Notes under the pieces: model-generated
Database searches by the model: none
Seen by the model: the letters and a program-made list of their open reading frames with translations, nothing else
Told to the model about the DNA's origin: nothing
Position numbers and translations under genes: made by a program
Shown here: in pieces, positions 1 to 8,668 of the stretch
Layout: each line of letters opens with the position of its first letter
Position numbering within the stretch: position 1 is the first letter of the stretch
Assembly (NCBI RefSeq): GCF_002933815.1
Contig: NZ_BEYR01000001.1
Span: 2,969,765-3,033,764, forward strand
Direction of reading: 5' to 3'
Origin: Sphingobacterium sp. HMA12
GTDB lineage: Bacteria; Bacteroidota; Bacteroidia; Sphingobacteriales; Sphingobacteriaceae
DNA: 64,000 nucleotides

Positions 1-7
1 TATACTA

Positions 8-15
8 TACCTTTG
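8..15 (+). promoter_or_regulatory. -7 promoter element of the YceI gene
   Basis: The octamer TACCTTTG matches the Bacteroidota -7 consensus TAnnTTTG. It lies about 80 bases before the ATG of the YceI lipoprotein, leaving a leader of roughly 75 bases. Any -33 element is cut off by the window edge. Confidence 0.5.
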
Positions 16-96
16 TATTGATAATTGAAATGGCATGATTGATGCCGGCTAGGTATAATAATGCAAACATCATAATAAAAATAAAACGATTAAAAA

Positions 97-780
97 ATGA
101 AAAAACAATTAATCTCGGGTTTAGCTCTTATTTTGTTATTCGCATCTTGTCAGAATACAGGTGGCGACAAAGCTAAGACAACATCAGCACAAGAAGTGAC
201 TGAACAAAAAGGACAGACTTATACTGTAGACGCAGACAAAAGTACACTAAAATGGACAGGTTACCACAAAGGTGGCTTGAATCCAAGATATGGTGTTTTA
301 AAAAGCGAAGGGACTCTTTCCGCTGAAAACGATGCGATAACAGGTGGTACTTTCACAATTGATGTCAATTCGATCGTAACGGATAGCGCTTCGGTGGATC
401 CAACAACTGCCGGTGGTAAAAAGTCAACAGATTTGGATGCACATTTGAAAAGTGCTGATTTCTTTGATACAGCAAAATACCCAACAGCTAAATTTGAAAT
501 CACTAAAGTTGCTCCATTTGATGCTGCTCAAGGAAAAAGTGTCGTTGCTGATGCGACAAATACGGTCAGCGGTAACTTGACAATCAAAGACAAAACAGTA
601 AACGTAACATTTCCTGCAAAAATCACTTTCAACGGTAATGAAGTTACGTTCTATTCTAAATTTACGATTCAAAGACAAGATTGGGGACTTACCTATGGTA
701 CTGAAGGTAATCCTCAAGATTGGATGATCGCACAAAATGTTGACATTGAACTTAATGTTACAGCGAATAATACAAAATAG
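97..780 (+). CDS. YceI family lipoprotein
   Basis: This 227-residue protein starts with a lipoprotein signal peptide whose lipobox ends FASC (Cys18), so the mature form should be lipid-anchored in the envelope. Residues about 40-225 form a YceI-like domain: YTVDADKSTLKWTGYH at the start, LKSADFFDTAKYPTAKF in the middle and a final beta strand ending VDIELNVTA. YceI proteins are lipocalin-like barrels that bind isoprenoid-type lipids; the ligand here cannot be told from sequence. It is a single gene with its own promoter and a strong hairpin terminator. Confidence 0.93.
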   Translation: MKKQLISGLALILLFASCQNTGGDKAKTTSAQEVTEQKGQTYTVDADKSTLKWTGYHKGGLNPRYGVLKSEGTLSAENDAITGGTFTIDVNSIVTDSASVDPTTAGGKKSTDLDAHLKSADFFDTAKYPTAKFEITKVAPFDAAQGKSVVADATNTVSGNLTIKDKTVNVTFPAKITFNGNEVTFYSKFTIQRQDWGLTYGTEGNPQDWMIAQNVDIELNVTANNTK

Positions 781-820
781 GTTTCTAATAGCTACGACAG
801 CTTCCTAAGATCCTAAATAT

Positions 821-870
821 AAACAAGTAGGCTCTTCACTGAGCTTGCTTGTTTATTGCCTTTGCGCAAT
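821..870 (+). terminator. Tandem hairpin terminator after the YceI gene
   Basis: The first hairpin (821-854) has a 14-bp stem, AAACAAG outside and GCTC/GAGC inside with two G-U wobbles, around the loop TTCACT. A second small hairpin, ATTGC/GCAAT (855-870), follows and leads into a run of eight T. It sits between the YceI stop and the convergent gene ending at 900, so it may serve both. Confidence 0.75.
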
Positions 871-899
871 AATTATTTTTTTTCTATTGTTTATAATAA

Positions 900-2666
900 T
901 CAGCTTGAAATGGTGCGATCGATAGGGATTGATTGCTGATCTTGCGCCCCCATTTTTTTCTTTAGACGTTGTTTTGCCTTTTTGATTGCTTCTATTGAAA
1001 CACAAAGAAGTTCACTCATGCTGCTATTATTTAGATCTAATTTTTGAAGAGCAAGTATACGCAAATCATTATCTGTTATTTTTGTGTAGTTTTTCTTCAT
1101 TTGTGACAGGTAGCCCGGATAGACTTTATCAAAAACATGTTTAAATTTAAACCATCTTTCATCAGTCATAATATGGGTTTGCAACATAGCATTTAGGCTA
1201 TCGGAAACCTGGGCCATATAGGCAGGATTTTGCTCGGAAACTTTAATAATTTCTTGCCTTAGCTGTTGAATAGTTATACCATTTTGCTTAATCGTATCAG
1301 TAAATTCACTGAGGGAATCTTTTAAAATCACAAGTTCTTGATCAAGTAATTGTTTCTCATACGCCAGAGTGAGCTGATCCTTCTCCAGCAGAGTATTTCT
1401 CATTTTTATCTTTGTTTTTGATTTATTTATTAGCAGCAATATGATCGTGAAGACCAAAATCAAGAAAGCCCCGATAAATTGATATATACGCTTACTGTGA
1501 AGTCTTCTTTCTTCAGTAGATTGAATAGTTCGATTATATCTTTCTGTCTCCCGTTGCCACATAATCTTTTGTATCTCCTTATCATTTATCCTTTTTTCTA
1601 ACGAGTCTTTCAAGGCAAGATAGACATGCAATTGCTTAAGTTCTTCTTCTTTATGATTCAACCCATGAGCAATGTCGGATAGCAATTTTGATGCATCCAT
1701 CTTATATTTCAAAAAGTAAGGTTTTTCTTCCATCAAATTGATGCCCGATACAACGTGTTGCTGGGCCAATTTCCATTCTTTAAGAGCTAGATACCAGCTT
1801 GCTAAATTCAGATGTGCCCGCATGGCATCCTTTCGCTCATCATATCGCATAGAAAGCTCTATATTCTTCCGAACCAAAGCAATTGCTTTTTGCCTGTCGC
1901 CCGATTTCCATGCCTGATCAGCAAGATTGCCTGAAATAATACCAATCCATACAGAATCTTTAGCCAATTTTGCTTCTTCCATCGCACGATTTAGATAAAT
2001 TAGCGCTTGATGATTAAGCGAATCCTTTGCGAGATAAACGGCAATGGCATTTGTCAGATCAACACGCTCTCTGGAGGGACTTTTCGAAAAAGGCAATGCT
2101 TCCTGTAAGTAAGTAACTGCACTACCCTGATCTCCAATGTAACTATAAAAATTAGCGACGAATTGATAGTGTTTGACGACCAATGGCATTTTTCGGATAT
2201 CAATTTTTGACTTCAAATCGTTTGCCCGCAAAAAGAATGGAAAAGCATCCTTTACTTTCCTATACACAAAGTTATAGTATCCCTGCCGCGCATAGCCAGT
2301 CATTTCCAATTCAATATTATGATGCTTTTGGAGCAATTCTTCTGCAAGGAGATAATATTGATCTGAAATACCATTCGTTCGATCAAATGCAATGGAATAC
2401 CCGTCTGCCATACGCATGTAATATCCCCACTTCAATATAAAGTTATTTTTCTCGTTGGCGATTTCTAATACAGGCTGTAGTGATTTTTTTAATGCCAAGG
2501 TATCCTTCCCAAAATTGACGGGAAGTTGCAAAACAGCTTCAAGCTGACGAAGGGGGTCTTCCATACGCACTATTTTTTCTATAGACTGTCCAACAGCTAT
2601 ATGCGTATTTTTAATGGTCAGGATGGTTAGAAAAAACAGTAAAAGCAAATAAATTCTCATTCTCAA
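900..2666 (-). CDS. TPR protein with one membrane segment and C-terminal HTH
   Basis: This 588-residue protein has an N-terminal signal or anchor (residues about 5-25) and a helical-repeat region of TPR type up to about 360, with phrases such as AYLAKDSLNHQALIYLNRAMEEAKL. A single transmembrane helix follows (about 395-415, FIGAFLILVFTIILLLI), then a coiled coil and a C-terminal LuxR-like helix-turn-helix (about 535-575, LRILALQKLDLNNSSMSELLCVSIEAIKKAKQRLKKK split over two helices). The layout fits Bacteroidota membrane-bound TPR regulators: periplasmic repeats sense and the cytoplasmic HTH may bind DNA. No receiver or kinase domain is visible. The target is unknown. Confidence 0.8.
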   Translation of the reverse strand: MRMRIYLLLLFFLTILTIKNTHIAVGQSIEKIVRMEDPLRQLEAVLQLPVNFGKDTLALKKSLQPVLEIANEKNNFILKWGYYMRMADGYSIAFDRTNGISDQYYLLAEELLQKHHNIELEMTGYARQGYYNFVYRKVKDAFPFFLRANDLKSKIDIRKMPLVVKHYQFVANFYSYIGDQGSAVTYLQEALPFSKSPSRERVDLTNAIAVYLAKDSLNHQALIYLNRAMEEAKLAKDSVWIGIISGNLADQAWKSGDRQKAIALVRKNIELSMRYDERKDAMRAHLNLASWYLALKEWKLAQQHVVSGINLMEEKPYFLKYKMDASKLLSDIAHGLNHKEEELKQLHVYLALKDSLEKRINDKEIQKIMWQRETERYNRTIQSTEERRLHSKRIYQFIGAFLILVFTIILLLINKSKTKIKMRNTLLEKDQLTLAYEKQLLDQELVILKDSLSEFTDTIKQNGITIQQLRQEIIKVSEQNPAYMAQVSDSLNAMLQTHIMTDERWFKFKHVFDKVYPGYLSQMKKNYTKITDNDLRILALQKLDLNNSSMSELLCVSIEAIKKAKQRLKKKMGAQDQQSIPIDRTISS

Positions 2667-3048
2667 AAGGTCATTTTTTGTATAAATGGCGAGCTAATAA
2701 TGTGTCAACTCTCAATAGATCGCAATAATAAATACGGCATAATCAAAATTTGACAAGCTGATTTTACCGGTAGGATTCCCCAGCCGCTATCAGAATAATT
2801 TTTTAATGATTTAGCAAAATGGCTAATATTGACTCATAAAACGAGGTTGTTGTTCCTCGTTCACTGTTGTAAATATACAATTTATCTGTGGAAGAGATCG
2901 GGCAGATATATTAAAAAATTGTTAGCACAGACAATGTAAAAAATATAGATTTATTATTTTTATATCATTTATTCAAATGAATATATTTTATAATTACAAG
3001 GTGCAAAAGACCTTTTAAAATCATAAAGGTATTATAATATCAGGGAAA
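2667..3048. other. Intergenic 382 bases, no gene seen
   Basis: I see no coding frame. The stretch separates two genes that both read leftward. It contains a small hairpin at 2840-2861 (AACGAGG, loop TTGTTGTT, CCTCGTT) which, read on the minus strand, is followed by TTTAT and may be a weak terminator for the DUF2931 gene. Confidence 0.5.
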
Positions 3049-4578
3049 TCAAAACTTCTTACCATATTCAATGATGTTGGTTTCCATAAGTAAAAGCTGG
3101 TGTTCACCACTTTTCAATTGTGCCGTTCCCTTGCCATTTTGGATATCTACGGTAATTTCCATTTTGGCCTCTATATTTTTATCGCGATCAAAAAAAGCAT
3201 TGAATTTTTTAAAAATATCCGCTTCATTAAATTCAAAATTTACAGCGCAACGATTTTGATTTTGATCATACCATTTGATATATATATTCTGTGGAATTCC
3301 CCTTTTTTCAACTGTTATATTTTGTATTCTTTCATCGAAAGCAAAACGTTCACCATTAAAATACTGAAAAATAACATCATACGCTTTTATTTCTGGAGCG
3401 CTCACAACCCTTGGACACCATGTATAAGCCATTCCTATTTTATTCCAGTAATCATCAGGAACAGGTTGCCCTTTTTTTGCCATCTGTATTGCCAATGGAA
3501 CGATCAAGGTATCCGTCAATACCTTGTTGCGCCACTCCTGATTGAATAAATCACCATACACCATTTCCTTACTGTCAGAAACCTTCTGATCAACACTAAT
3601 TTTCTTCGCCTGATATCGACCAATTTCGATCTGACGATAACCCGTTCCAGCAGCCCATATTACCAGCCTCCCACCTGGGGCAAACCCAAAAATAATCTTG
3701 TCATAATGCTCTTCAACGTCGCTAGCTGCTCTTCGTTCTATATAAGAATGTTTAAAAAGATTGAGCAATTTGTTGTAGTCTATTGCGTCATGGAATTGGT
3801 AAAAAGCATTCTCTGAGAACGAATACCAGGTAATATTAATAGCTTTTGGCAATGACATCATCCGTTTATAGGTTTCAGCACCCGCCTCGCCCCATTTAGC
3901 ATGATAATTTACGGTATTTCCCTCGCTAAATGTGAACTCATAATTTTCATCTTTCGGAAAGATGAACGTCCCCTTATATAGTTGTACTGGATAGCCTGCA
4001 GGATTACTCATTGCGCCAGCCCATTCAAATCGTCCCTCTTTTAAATTATCTGCTTGATCTCTCCGCTCCCGTTCAGCTTCCTTAATCTCACGACCAACAG
4101 TAGAAAAAATAGATACGATCACACTGAAAAAAATATAGGCCAAAAAAGTTAGTATCAAAGCTTTCCACGATCGTAGGCCCCAAACGAATGTGATGCTACT
4201 GAATAAGCTTAAAAAAACACTCAAAATTAAAATTAAAGGGAACATTTCTGAAATTACTCCGCCTAGATCAGCGTATATCCTGTGCTCATGTTCGTCGCCT
4301 AGCGTACTGAAAAATAGTAGCACAGGTAACAATGTGGAAAATATAAAGTAAAATATAAAACTGTAAATGCCTTCAAAAACAATACTTGGCTTGTCAAATA
4401 CATTGAATTTTTTTCGAAGGTTATTGAAATGAAAATAAATAATGGTAATTAAAAGAAAATAGGGTGAAATACAAAATGCTGCATAAACCAAATTCATATC
4501 AGCATCTTGCGTTAACAACATGGCCAATAATCCCAAAAGAGTAATAACAAAGGCTGAGATTGTAGCTTTAAGAACCAT
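3049..4578 (-). CDS. Multi-TM membrane protein with DUF2931 domain
   Basis: The protein has 509 residues. About five hydrophobic helices lie in residues 1-165, including MVLKATISAFVITLLGLLAM and LILTFLAYIFFSVIVSIF. The soluble remainder begins FEWAGAMSNPAGYPVQLYKG and carries the DUF2931-like signatures KIIFGFAPGGRLVIWAAGTG (about 305-325), EWRNKVLTDTL and AYTWCPRVVSAPEI. DUF2931 proteins are mostly short lipoproteins of unknown function, and the membrane-domain fusion is the longer architecture. Function is unknown. It is monocistronic. Confidence 0.75.
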   Translation of the reverse strand: MVLKATISAFVITLLGLLAMLLTQDADMNLVYAAFCISPYFLLITIIYFHFNNLRKKFNVFDKPSIVFEGIYSFIFYFIFSTLLPVLLFFSTLGDEHEHRIYADLGGVISEMFPLILILSVFLSLFSSITFVWGLRSWKALILTFLAYIFFSVIVSIFSTVGREIKEAERERRDQADNLKEGRFEWAGAMSNPAGYPVQLYKGTFIFPKDENYEFTFSEGNTVNYHAKWGEAGAETYKRMMSLPKAINITWYSFSENAFYQFHDAIDYNKLLNLFKHSYIERRAASDVEEHYDKIIFGFAPGGRLVIWAAGTGYRQIEIGRYQAKKISVDQKVSDSKEMVYGDLFNQEWRNKVLTDTLIVPLAIQMAKKGQPVPDDYWNKIGMAYTWCPRVVSAPEIKAYDVIFQYFNGERFAFDERIQNITVEKRGIPQNIYIKWYDQNQNRCAVNFEFNEADIFKKFNAFFDRDKNIEAKMEITVDIQNGKGTAQLKSGEHQLLLMETNIIEYGKKF

Positions 4579-5034
4579 ATATGGATTTTATTATTTATTG
4601 ATAAATATATAGCGGTCCTTTGTCTACATTTCGCTCCAAATTCCAAATTTGACAAACAAGAACAACTTTACCCAAAAGTAATAAGAAATGGAATTATAAG
4701 TACAGAACAATTCATATTCAATGGAATTCAATACATATTCGCTCTTTTTTTGCAAATCACTTAAACGGTCGATGATCACAACTGTATCCTCCTTATGTCA
4801 GATCGGAATGGATAGGTCATAAACCGGATATAGTTTACAAAAAAACCGATAAAGGTTACGACAAACCGGGTGCCCCTACCGGTTAAGCTTCTGCAAAGCA
4901 CGGCCCTTCAATAAATTCGTCAAAATAGAAGATAGCACAGGCTGCCGAATGTTTAAGTTATAAATATCACAAGGATTAATATAAAAAATATAAAAAAGAA
5001 CTTCTTAAAATCCCTTATTTTTGCTCAGATCAAC
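4579..5034. other. Divergent intergenic region, 456 bases
   Basis: The stretch separates the DUF2931 gene (-) from the HPP gene (+) and holds no convincing reading frame. It has an inverted repeat AACCGG at 4864-4869 and CCGGTT at 4879-4884 around a GC-rich 9-base centre, and two copies of AATGGAATT near 4688 and 4720. The HPP promoter element lies at its right end. Confidence 0.5.
5016..5023 (+). promoter_or_regulatory. -7 promoter element of the HPP gene
   Basis: TATTTTTG matches TAnnTTTG exactly and ends 11 bases before the ATG at 5035. The leader would therefore be very short. Confidence 0.55.
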
Positions 5035-5586
5035 ATGAAAAATCAACTTCATCGGCAACTCCGTATTTACAGATATGTTATCTATCGGGAAACATTAATA
5101 GATCCCTGGGAACATTTTTGGTCTTTTATTGGTGCATTTGTGGGCATATTTATCATCGCTTTTATTCAATCACTTCATTTCCCTCCATTGGAGAATGTTT
5201 TTCTGATCGGATCATTTGGCGCCTCCTCTGTTTTGGTTTATGGAGCCATACAAAGTCCGCTTGCGCAGCCCCGAATTCTAATCGGCGGACACGCAGTGTC
5301 AGCAATAGCTGGAGTTACTGTAGCACAGCTACTACCCGATATCATTTGGCTCACCGCCCCCTTTGCTGTAGCCCTGTCTATAGTATGCATGCAATATACC
5401 CGCACATTACACCCCCCGGGAGGAGCGACAGCGCTAATCGCTGTAAGTAGCGGAACCAAAATTTCCTCTTTAGGATATTGGTATGTATTGAGTCCCGTAC
5501 TCTCCGGTTGCCTGATTTTATTTATTGTAGCACTTATTTTTAATAATATCACTAAAAATCGACACTACCCTGTTAAAAGATCATGA
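5035..5586 (+). CDS. HPP family integral membrane protein
   Basis: This 183-residue protein has about four membrane helices. It carries the family's defining HPPGG motif (residues 126-130, followed by ATALIAV), with GSFGASSVLVYG (59-70) and QPRILIGGH (78-86) before it. HPP proteins are inner-membrane proteins; some plant and cyanobacterial members take part in nitrite transport. No CBS domain follows, so this is the short form. The substrate cannot be inferred, since the neighbours are unrelated. The start is fixed by the promoter 11 bases upstream. Confidence 0.88.
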   Translation: MKNQLHRQLRIYRYVIYRETLIDPWEHFWSFIGAFVGIFIIAFIQSLHFPPLENVFLIGSFGASSVLVYGAIQSPLAQPRILIGGHAVSAIAGVTVAQLLPDIIWLTAPFAVALSIVCMQYTRTLHPPGGATALIAVSSGTKISSLGYWYVLSPVLSGCLILFIVALIFNNITKNRHYPVKRS

Positions 5587-5704
5587 TTACGTCGTTCACG
5601 GCGACAACATTTAAAATCACGATTTGAACGAACCAAAGGGACTTCAGTCTAATTCAAATGATCCAATCTCCTTGGTTACCATGTGAGCTCTCTTATTTTC
5701 GTCG

Positions 5705-6109
5705 TTAAGCACCCGGAAATTTGCTCATATCCATATAAAATATCTCCCAGGTATGGCCATCATAATCTTCCACCTTTCTTAATTGCATAAAACCATGATC
5801 CATCATTGGCATAGGCTCTATTCCTCCTGCTGCTAGTCCTTTTTCAACAATTTCATTTACCCGCTCCACACTCTCCACCGAAAGTGCAAATAGTGCGGCA
5901 ATGTGACTTTTTGTATCCGCTATAGGCTTATTGGTAAAGGATTTAAATTTATCATGTGTCATGATCATTACAAAAATATGCTCACTCCATACCATACATT
6001 TAGAATCATCATCGCAAAATTGTTGATTTACCTCAAAACCCATTTGAGTATAAAAATCCATTGATTTGTTTACATCTGCTACAGCGAGATTAATAAATAC
6101 CTGTTTCAT
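5705..6109 (-). CDS. VOC (glyoxalase/bleomycin-resistance fold) protein
   Basis: A 134-residue single-module vicinal-oxygen-chelate protein. The first beta-alpha-beta unit is FINLAVADVNKSMDFYTQMGF, and the end, VEDYDGHTWEIFYMDMSKF, is typical of the extradiol/glyoxalase-like subgroup that works as a dimer. In these proteins the metal ligands are His and Glu; the final HTWEIF pair fits one ligand set, but no substrate can be assigned. It is cytoplasmic and has no signal peptide. The ATG gives the usual family N terminus. Confidence 0.85.
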   Translation of the reverse strand: MKQVFINLAVADVNKSMDFYTQMGFEVNQQFCDDDSKCMVWSEHIFVMIMTHDKFKSFTNKPIADTKSHIAALFALSVESVERVNEIVEKGLAAGGIEPMPMMDHGFMQLRKVEDYDGHTWEIFYMDMSKFPGA

Positions 6110-6227
6110 CTTTTAAATTTTTAATTGCTATTGATAACACAAAATTGCGCATTATGGTTTACAAAAATCTTGGCCTATGCCAAGATTTAAAGATTCTATA
6201 AACATGCTCTGCATTGAGATTCTTGTT

Positions 6228-6656
6228 TTAATACTTTTCTAATTTAAGTGTAATAAATTGTTCCCAATCACCATTTTCTGCTTGCATATACCAATTCCCC
6301 ACAAGTATCGAACAGTTATTATTCATTCGCCCATTAAACTTTATTCCATCCCCCTCAATAGTAAAAATGCTATTGGTCAAATTCCCGGTCATTACTCCGC
6401 TTTCCCCCCTCGAATTTGCATATTGCATCTTCACTTTATCTCCTGGTAGCATGGTGATCATTTCAAATGTTTCACTACGTTCGTCTCCTATGTTAACATT
6501 CGCTTTGTGTAAAATACAGTTTTGATCGAGTATAAACTCATAAGAATCAACACCGACTAAAGATACGGTTTTTGCACCTACCCGTACTTCTCCTGATGTT
6601 TTCCAGATACCAATAAATGTGCGATAATTGCTATCTCTAATTTTGTCCATTGTCAT
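6228..6656 (-). CDS. Small hypothetical beta-rich protein
   Basis: This 142-residue protein has no signal peptide or membrane segment. The pattern FIGIWKTSGEVRVG, then DSYEFILDQNCILHKANVNIGDERSETFEMI in pieces, and a terminal WYMQAENGDWEQFITLKLEK resembles small calycin or DUF1579-like barrels that start with a GxW motif; the likeness is weak and I do not assign a function. The first ATG is used, and Met3 (6650) is an alternative. It may be co-transcribed with the downstream VOC gene 118 bases away. Confidence 0.65.
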   Translation of the reverse strand: MTMDKIRDSNYRTFIGIWKTSGEVRVGAKTVSLVGVDSYEFILDQNCILHKANVNIGDERSETFEMITMLPGDKVKMQYANSRGESGVMTGNLTNSIFTIEGDGIKFNGRMNNNCSILVGNWYMQAENGDWEQFITLKLEKY

Positions 6657-6983
6657 AAGATTTAAGACTTTAATCTACGCTATTTATACAAAAATAATCT
6701 TCACATAACTATAAACACCTCGCATAAGACAATAAAATTCGCAGCTAATTGAAGTCCCCTGTCAATTGGCAAAAGATGCTACAAAAGCTATATTTATCGA
6801 AGTATTGAGGTCATTAGATTCTTAAACAGGAGATCATAATAACTTTGGGAGTTATTTTGCGTTCGAGTGCAAAGAATTTAAGTAGTATTGATCCAAACAA
6901 AATATCTTTCCGTCAGAAGCATTATCATTGATCTGTAGGTATCATAGTCATTCATCACAAAAACCTCTATTGGCTTAAATCAG
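6657..6983. other. Intergenic 327 bases, nothing recognised
   Basis: There is no credible frame on either strand and no strong hairpin. The sequence is AT-rich and lies between two genes that both read leftward. Confidence 0.4.
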
Positions 6984-7505
6984 TTATTTGGAAAGTTCGG
7001 CGAGTTCGGTCTGGGAGAATATATGCTCCCCCTTGAGATAACTATTCGCATCCTTCAGGTAGATATAAATTATTTTTCTGGCTTCTGGATTAGGCAACTT
7101 ATATAGGTTATGTACCAAAAACTGTTTATCCCGCAACCGGTCCTTATTGTAGTTCAAAAAAGATGGCGCATGTGTCTGTACACTCCAACGGATAAAACGT
7201 AAATCAATATTGTCAGGATATTTAATGATAACCGATTCCAATAATTTCTTACCTTTTTTAAACTGCCCCAACTTCGAAAAGGGATTCCCCATATGCTTTG
7301 CCCAAAGGATCTCATAAGCGGCAAGATACCCCTTCTCTGTTGCTGTATTTGCTGTAGCTTCCAGTGTTTTCAAATTGGTCTCACAGAGTTTTTTATCTTT
7401 AACTGCTGCAGCATAATCGGCCCGCATTTTGTCTACATTTATTTGACCAAAACAATAAACTGTGCTTAATATAAAAGAGAAAAAAACAAAAAATCGTATT
7501 ACCAT
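6984..7505 (-). CDS. Exported hypothetical protein, TPR-like
   Basis: This 173-residue protein has a signal peptide of about 21 residues ending VYCFGQ. The mature part is alpha-helical, with a TPR-like pattern (ILWAKHMGNPFSKLGQFKKG, KKLLESVIIKYPDNIDLRFIRW) and a tail with paired helices. Similar exported proteins of this size occur in Sphingobacteria without known function. It looks monocistronic. I do not recognise a specific family. Confidence 0.7.
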   Translation of the reverse strand: MVIRFFVFFSFILSTVYCFGQINVDKMRADYAAAVKDKKLCETNLKTLEATANTATEKGYLAAYEILWAKHMGNPFSKLGQFKKGKKLLESVIIKYPDNIDLRFIRWSVQTHAPSFLNYNKDRLRDKQFLVHNLYKLPNPEARKIIYIYLKDANSYLKGEHIFSQTELAELSK

Positions 7506-7854
7506 CCCAAATTCAATTAAATAAAATCATGCATTATCGATGCTGAATTTAAACATAAAATGTATTTCCTATCAACCAAACAAATCGTTGTGTTAACCTC
7601 AAATTCATCTGTAGTCTTATTCTAGTTCATATAACAATGGATTAAGCGCAAGAGTTTTCTTATTTTTTTCTTTGATCAGAAACCGCTTTCGCATTCGCCC
7701 GCCCAAGGCCCATGGCAAACTGACTGTCTCTTTTTAAGCTTCAATGCACACCTATTCATCAAACATTTTTGCATCATAACTTTTGATCACAAAGCCGCCA
7801 TGCAAGTATTTTGCTTTTCTTGTTACAAGTAAGCATGATAACAGGAGAAAGTTT
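7506..7854. other. Intergenic 349 bases, possible decayed coding end
   Basis: No supported gene. On the minus strand, bases 7752-7857 stay open and end in a plausible C terminus (AKYLHGGFVIKSYDAKMFDE), but the frame enters from inside the DUF6882 gene and has no start of its own. It could be the tail of a lost gene or chance. Confidence 0.35.
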
Positions 7855-8658
7855 CTACCCGTTGAGATTAGAAAGACGCGATAACTCATCAAAGTCCGCG
7901 GTGATCGTGTTCCCTCCTTTTGTTGCTGTAAGCCTTGATCCCTGTTCCGATATTTTATACCCTTTTTCATTTAGATACTGCTGCAAAACTATCTTATGAT
8001 CCATTTCAAATTGGGAAATTAACTTCGGAAAGACAGACATTATCCGCAGATGATCATCTTGACGCTGACGGTCTATAAGATCGCTTTTGATCGTCACCAG
8101 CATTGCTCCCTGTCCATAATCAGCAATGTAATAAGCACTTGCATCGAACATTCCCGAAGCGATTAAACCAATGCGGTGCAACTCGTCTTTGGAAAAATCA
8201 AAGCTACTCCTACTGAGCAGATCAATCCCTTGATCTTCGCCATATTTTTTCAGTTGAAGAGCCTGTTGCATAATATGTTCAGAAAGACCAGATTTGGTAT
8301 TTGCCCATGCCCAAAGCCAAGTTGCGGACGAATGCGAGAAAGTCCCTAAGACCTGAATCGGAAAATCAAGGTTTGGACCAAAACTGATCTCTTCTTTGGT
8401 CATATCTATATTCCAATTATTTTGACCGATGACCGTTGCAAAGTCATACTGTTTATCAAAGGCAATTCCACCAAACCGTTCAATCAGTTCCTGTTCTGTA
8501 CGATAGGGTAAGCTATCATCGGGCTTCTCTGTAGGCGCAACCTGTTCCACTTTAGCTGCAGGTTCCGCTCCAGTAATAACTTGCTCTACCTTAGCTTCTG
8601 CTTCGGTACTCTGACCTGTTTTAGTTCCCTTTCCAAAAAGCTTGTTTAAAAATCCCAT
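7855..8658 (-). CDS. DUF6882 family protein
   Basis: This 267-residue cytoplasmic protein has a low-complexity, Lys- and Glu-rich linker in residues 10-50. A DUF6882-like domain follows (about 65-200), with NWNIDMTKEEISFGPNLDFP, SATWLWAWANTKSGL and LKKYGEDQGIDLL. The C-terminal part (KIVLQQYLNEKGYKISEQGS) resembles a small extra domain. The function of the family is unknown. The gene lies 10 bases after the leucine-rich-repeat gene on the same strand, so the two probably form an operon and may act together. Confidence 0.75.
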   Translation of the reverse strand: MGFLNKLFGKGTKTGQSTEAEAKVEQVITGAEPAAKVEQVAPTEKPDDSLPYRTEQELIERFGGIAFDKQYDFATVIGQNNWNIDMTKEEISFGPNLDFPIQVLGTFSHSSATWLWAWANTKSGLSEHIMQQALQLKKYGEDQGIDLLSRSSFDFSKDELHRIGLIASGMFDASAYYIADYGQGAMLVTIKSDLIDRQRQDDHLRIMSVFPKLISQFEMDHKIVLQQYLNEKGYKISEQGSRLTATKGGNTITADFDELSRLSNLNG

Positions 8659-8668
8659 AATTGTTTCT

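Noticed and set aside
2690-2720. TTGACA / TATACA pair with 18-base spacing upstream of the TPR gene (minus strand)
   Set aside because: It looks like an E. coli sigma-70 promoter, but Bacteroidota primary sigma factors use TTTG/TAnnTTTG, so chance is more likely.
7752-7970. 72-codon minus frame overlapping the DUF6882 gene
   Set aside because: Its N-terminal part is an out-of-frame copy of the DUF6882 C terminus; only the last 35 codons are outside and cannot stand alone.
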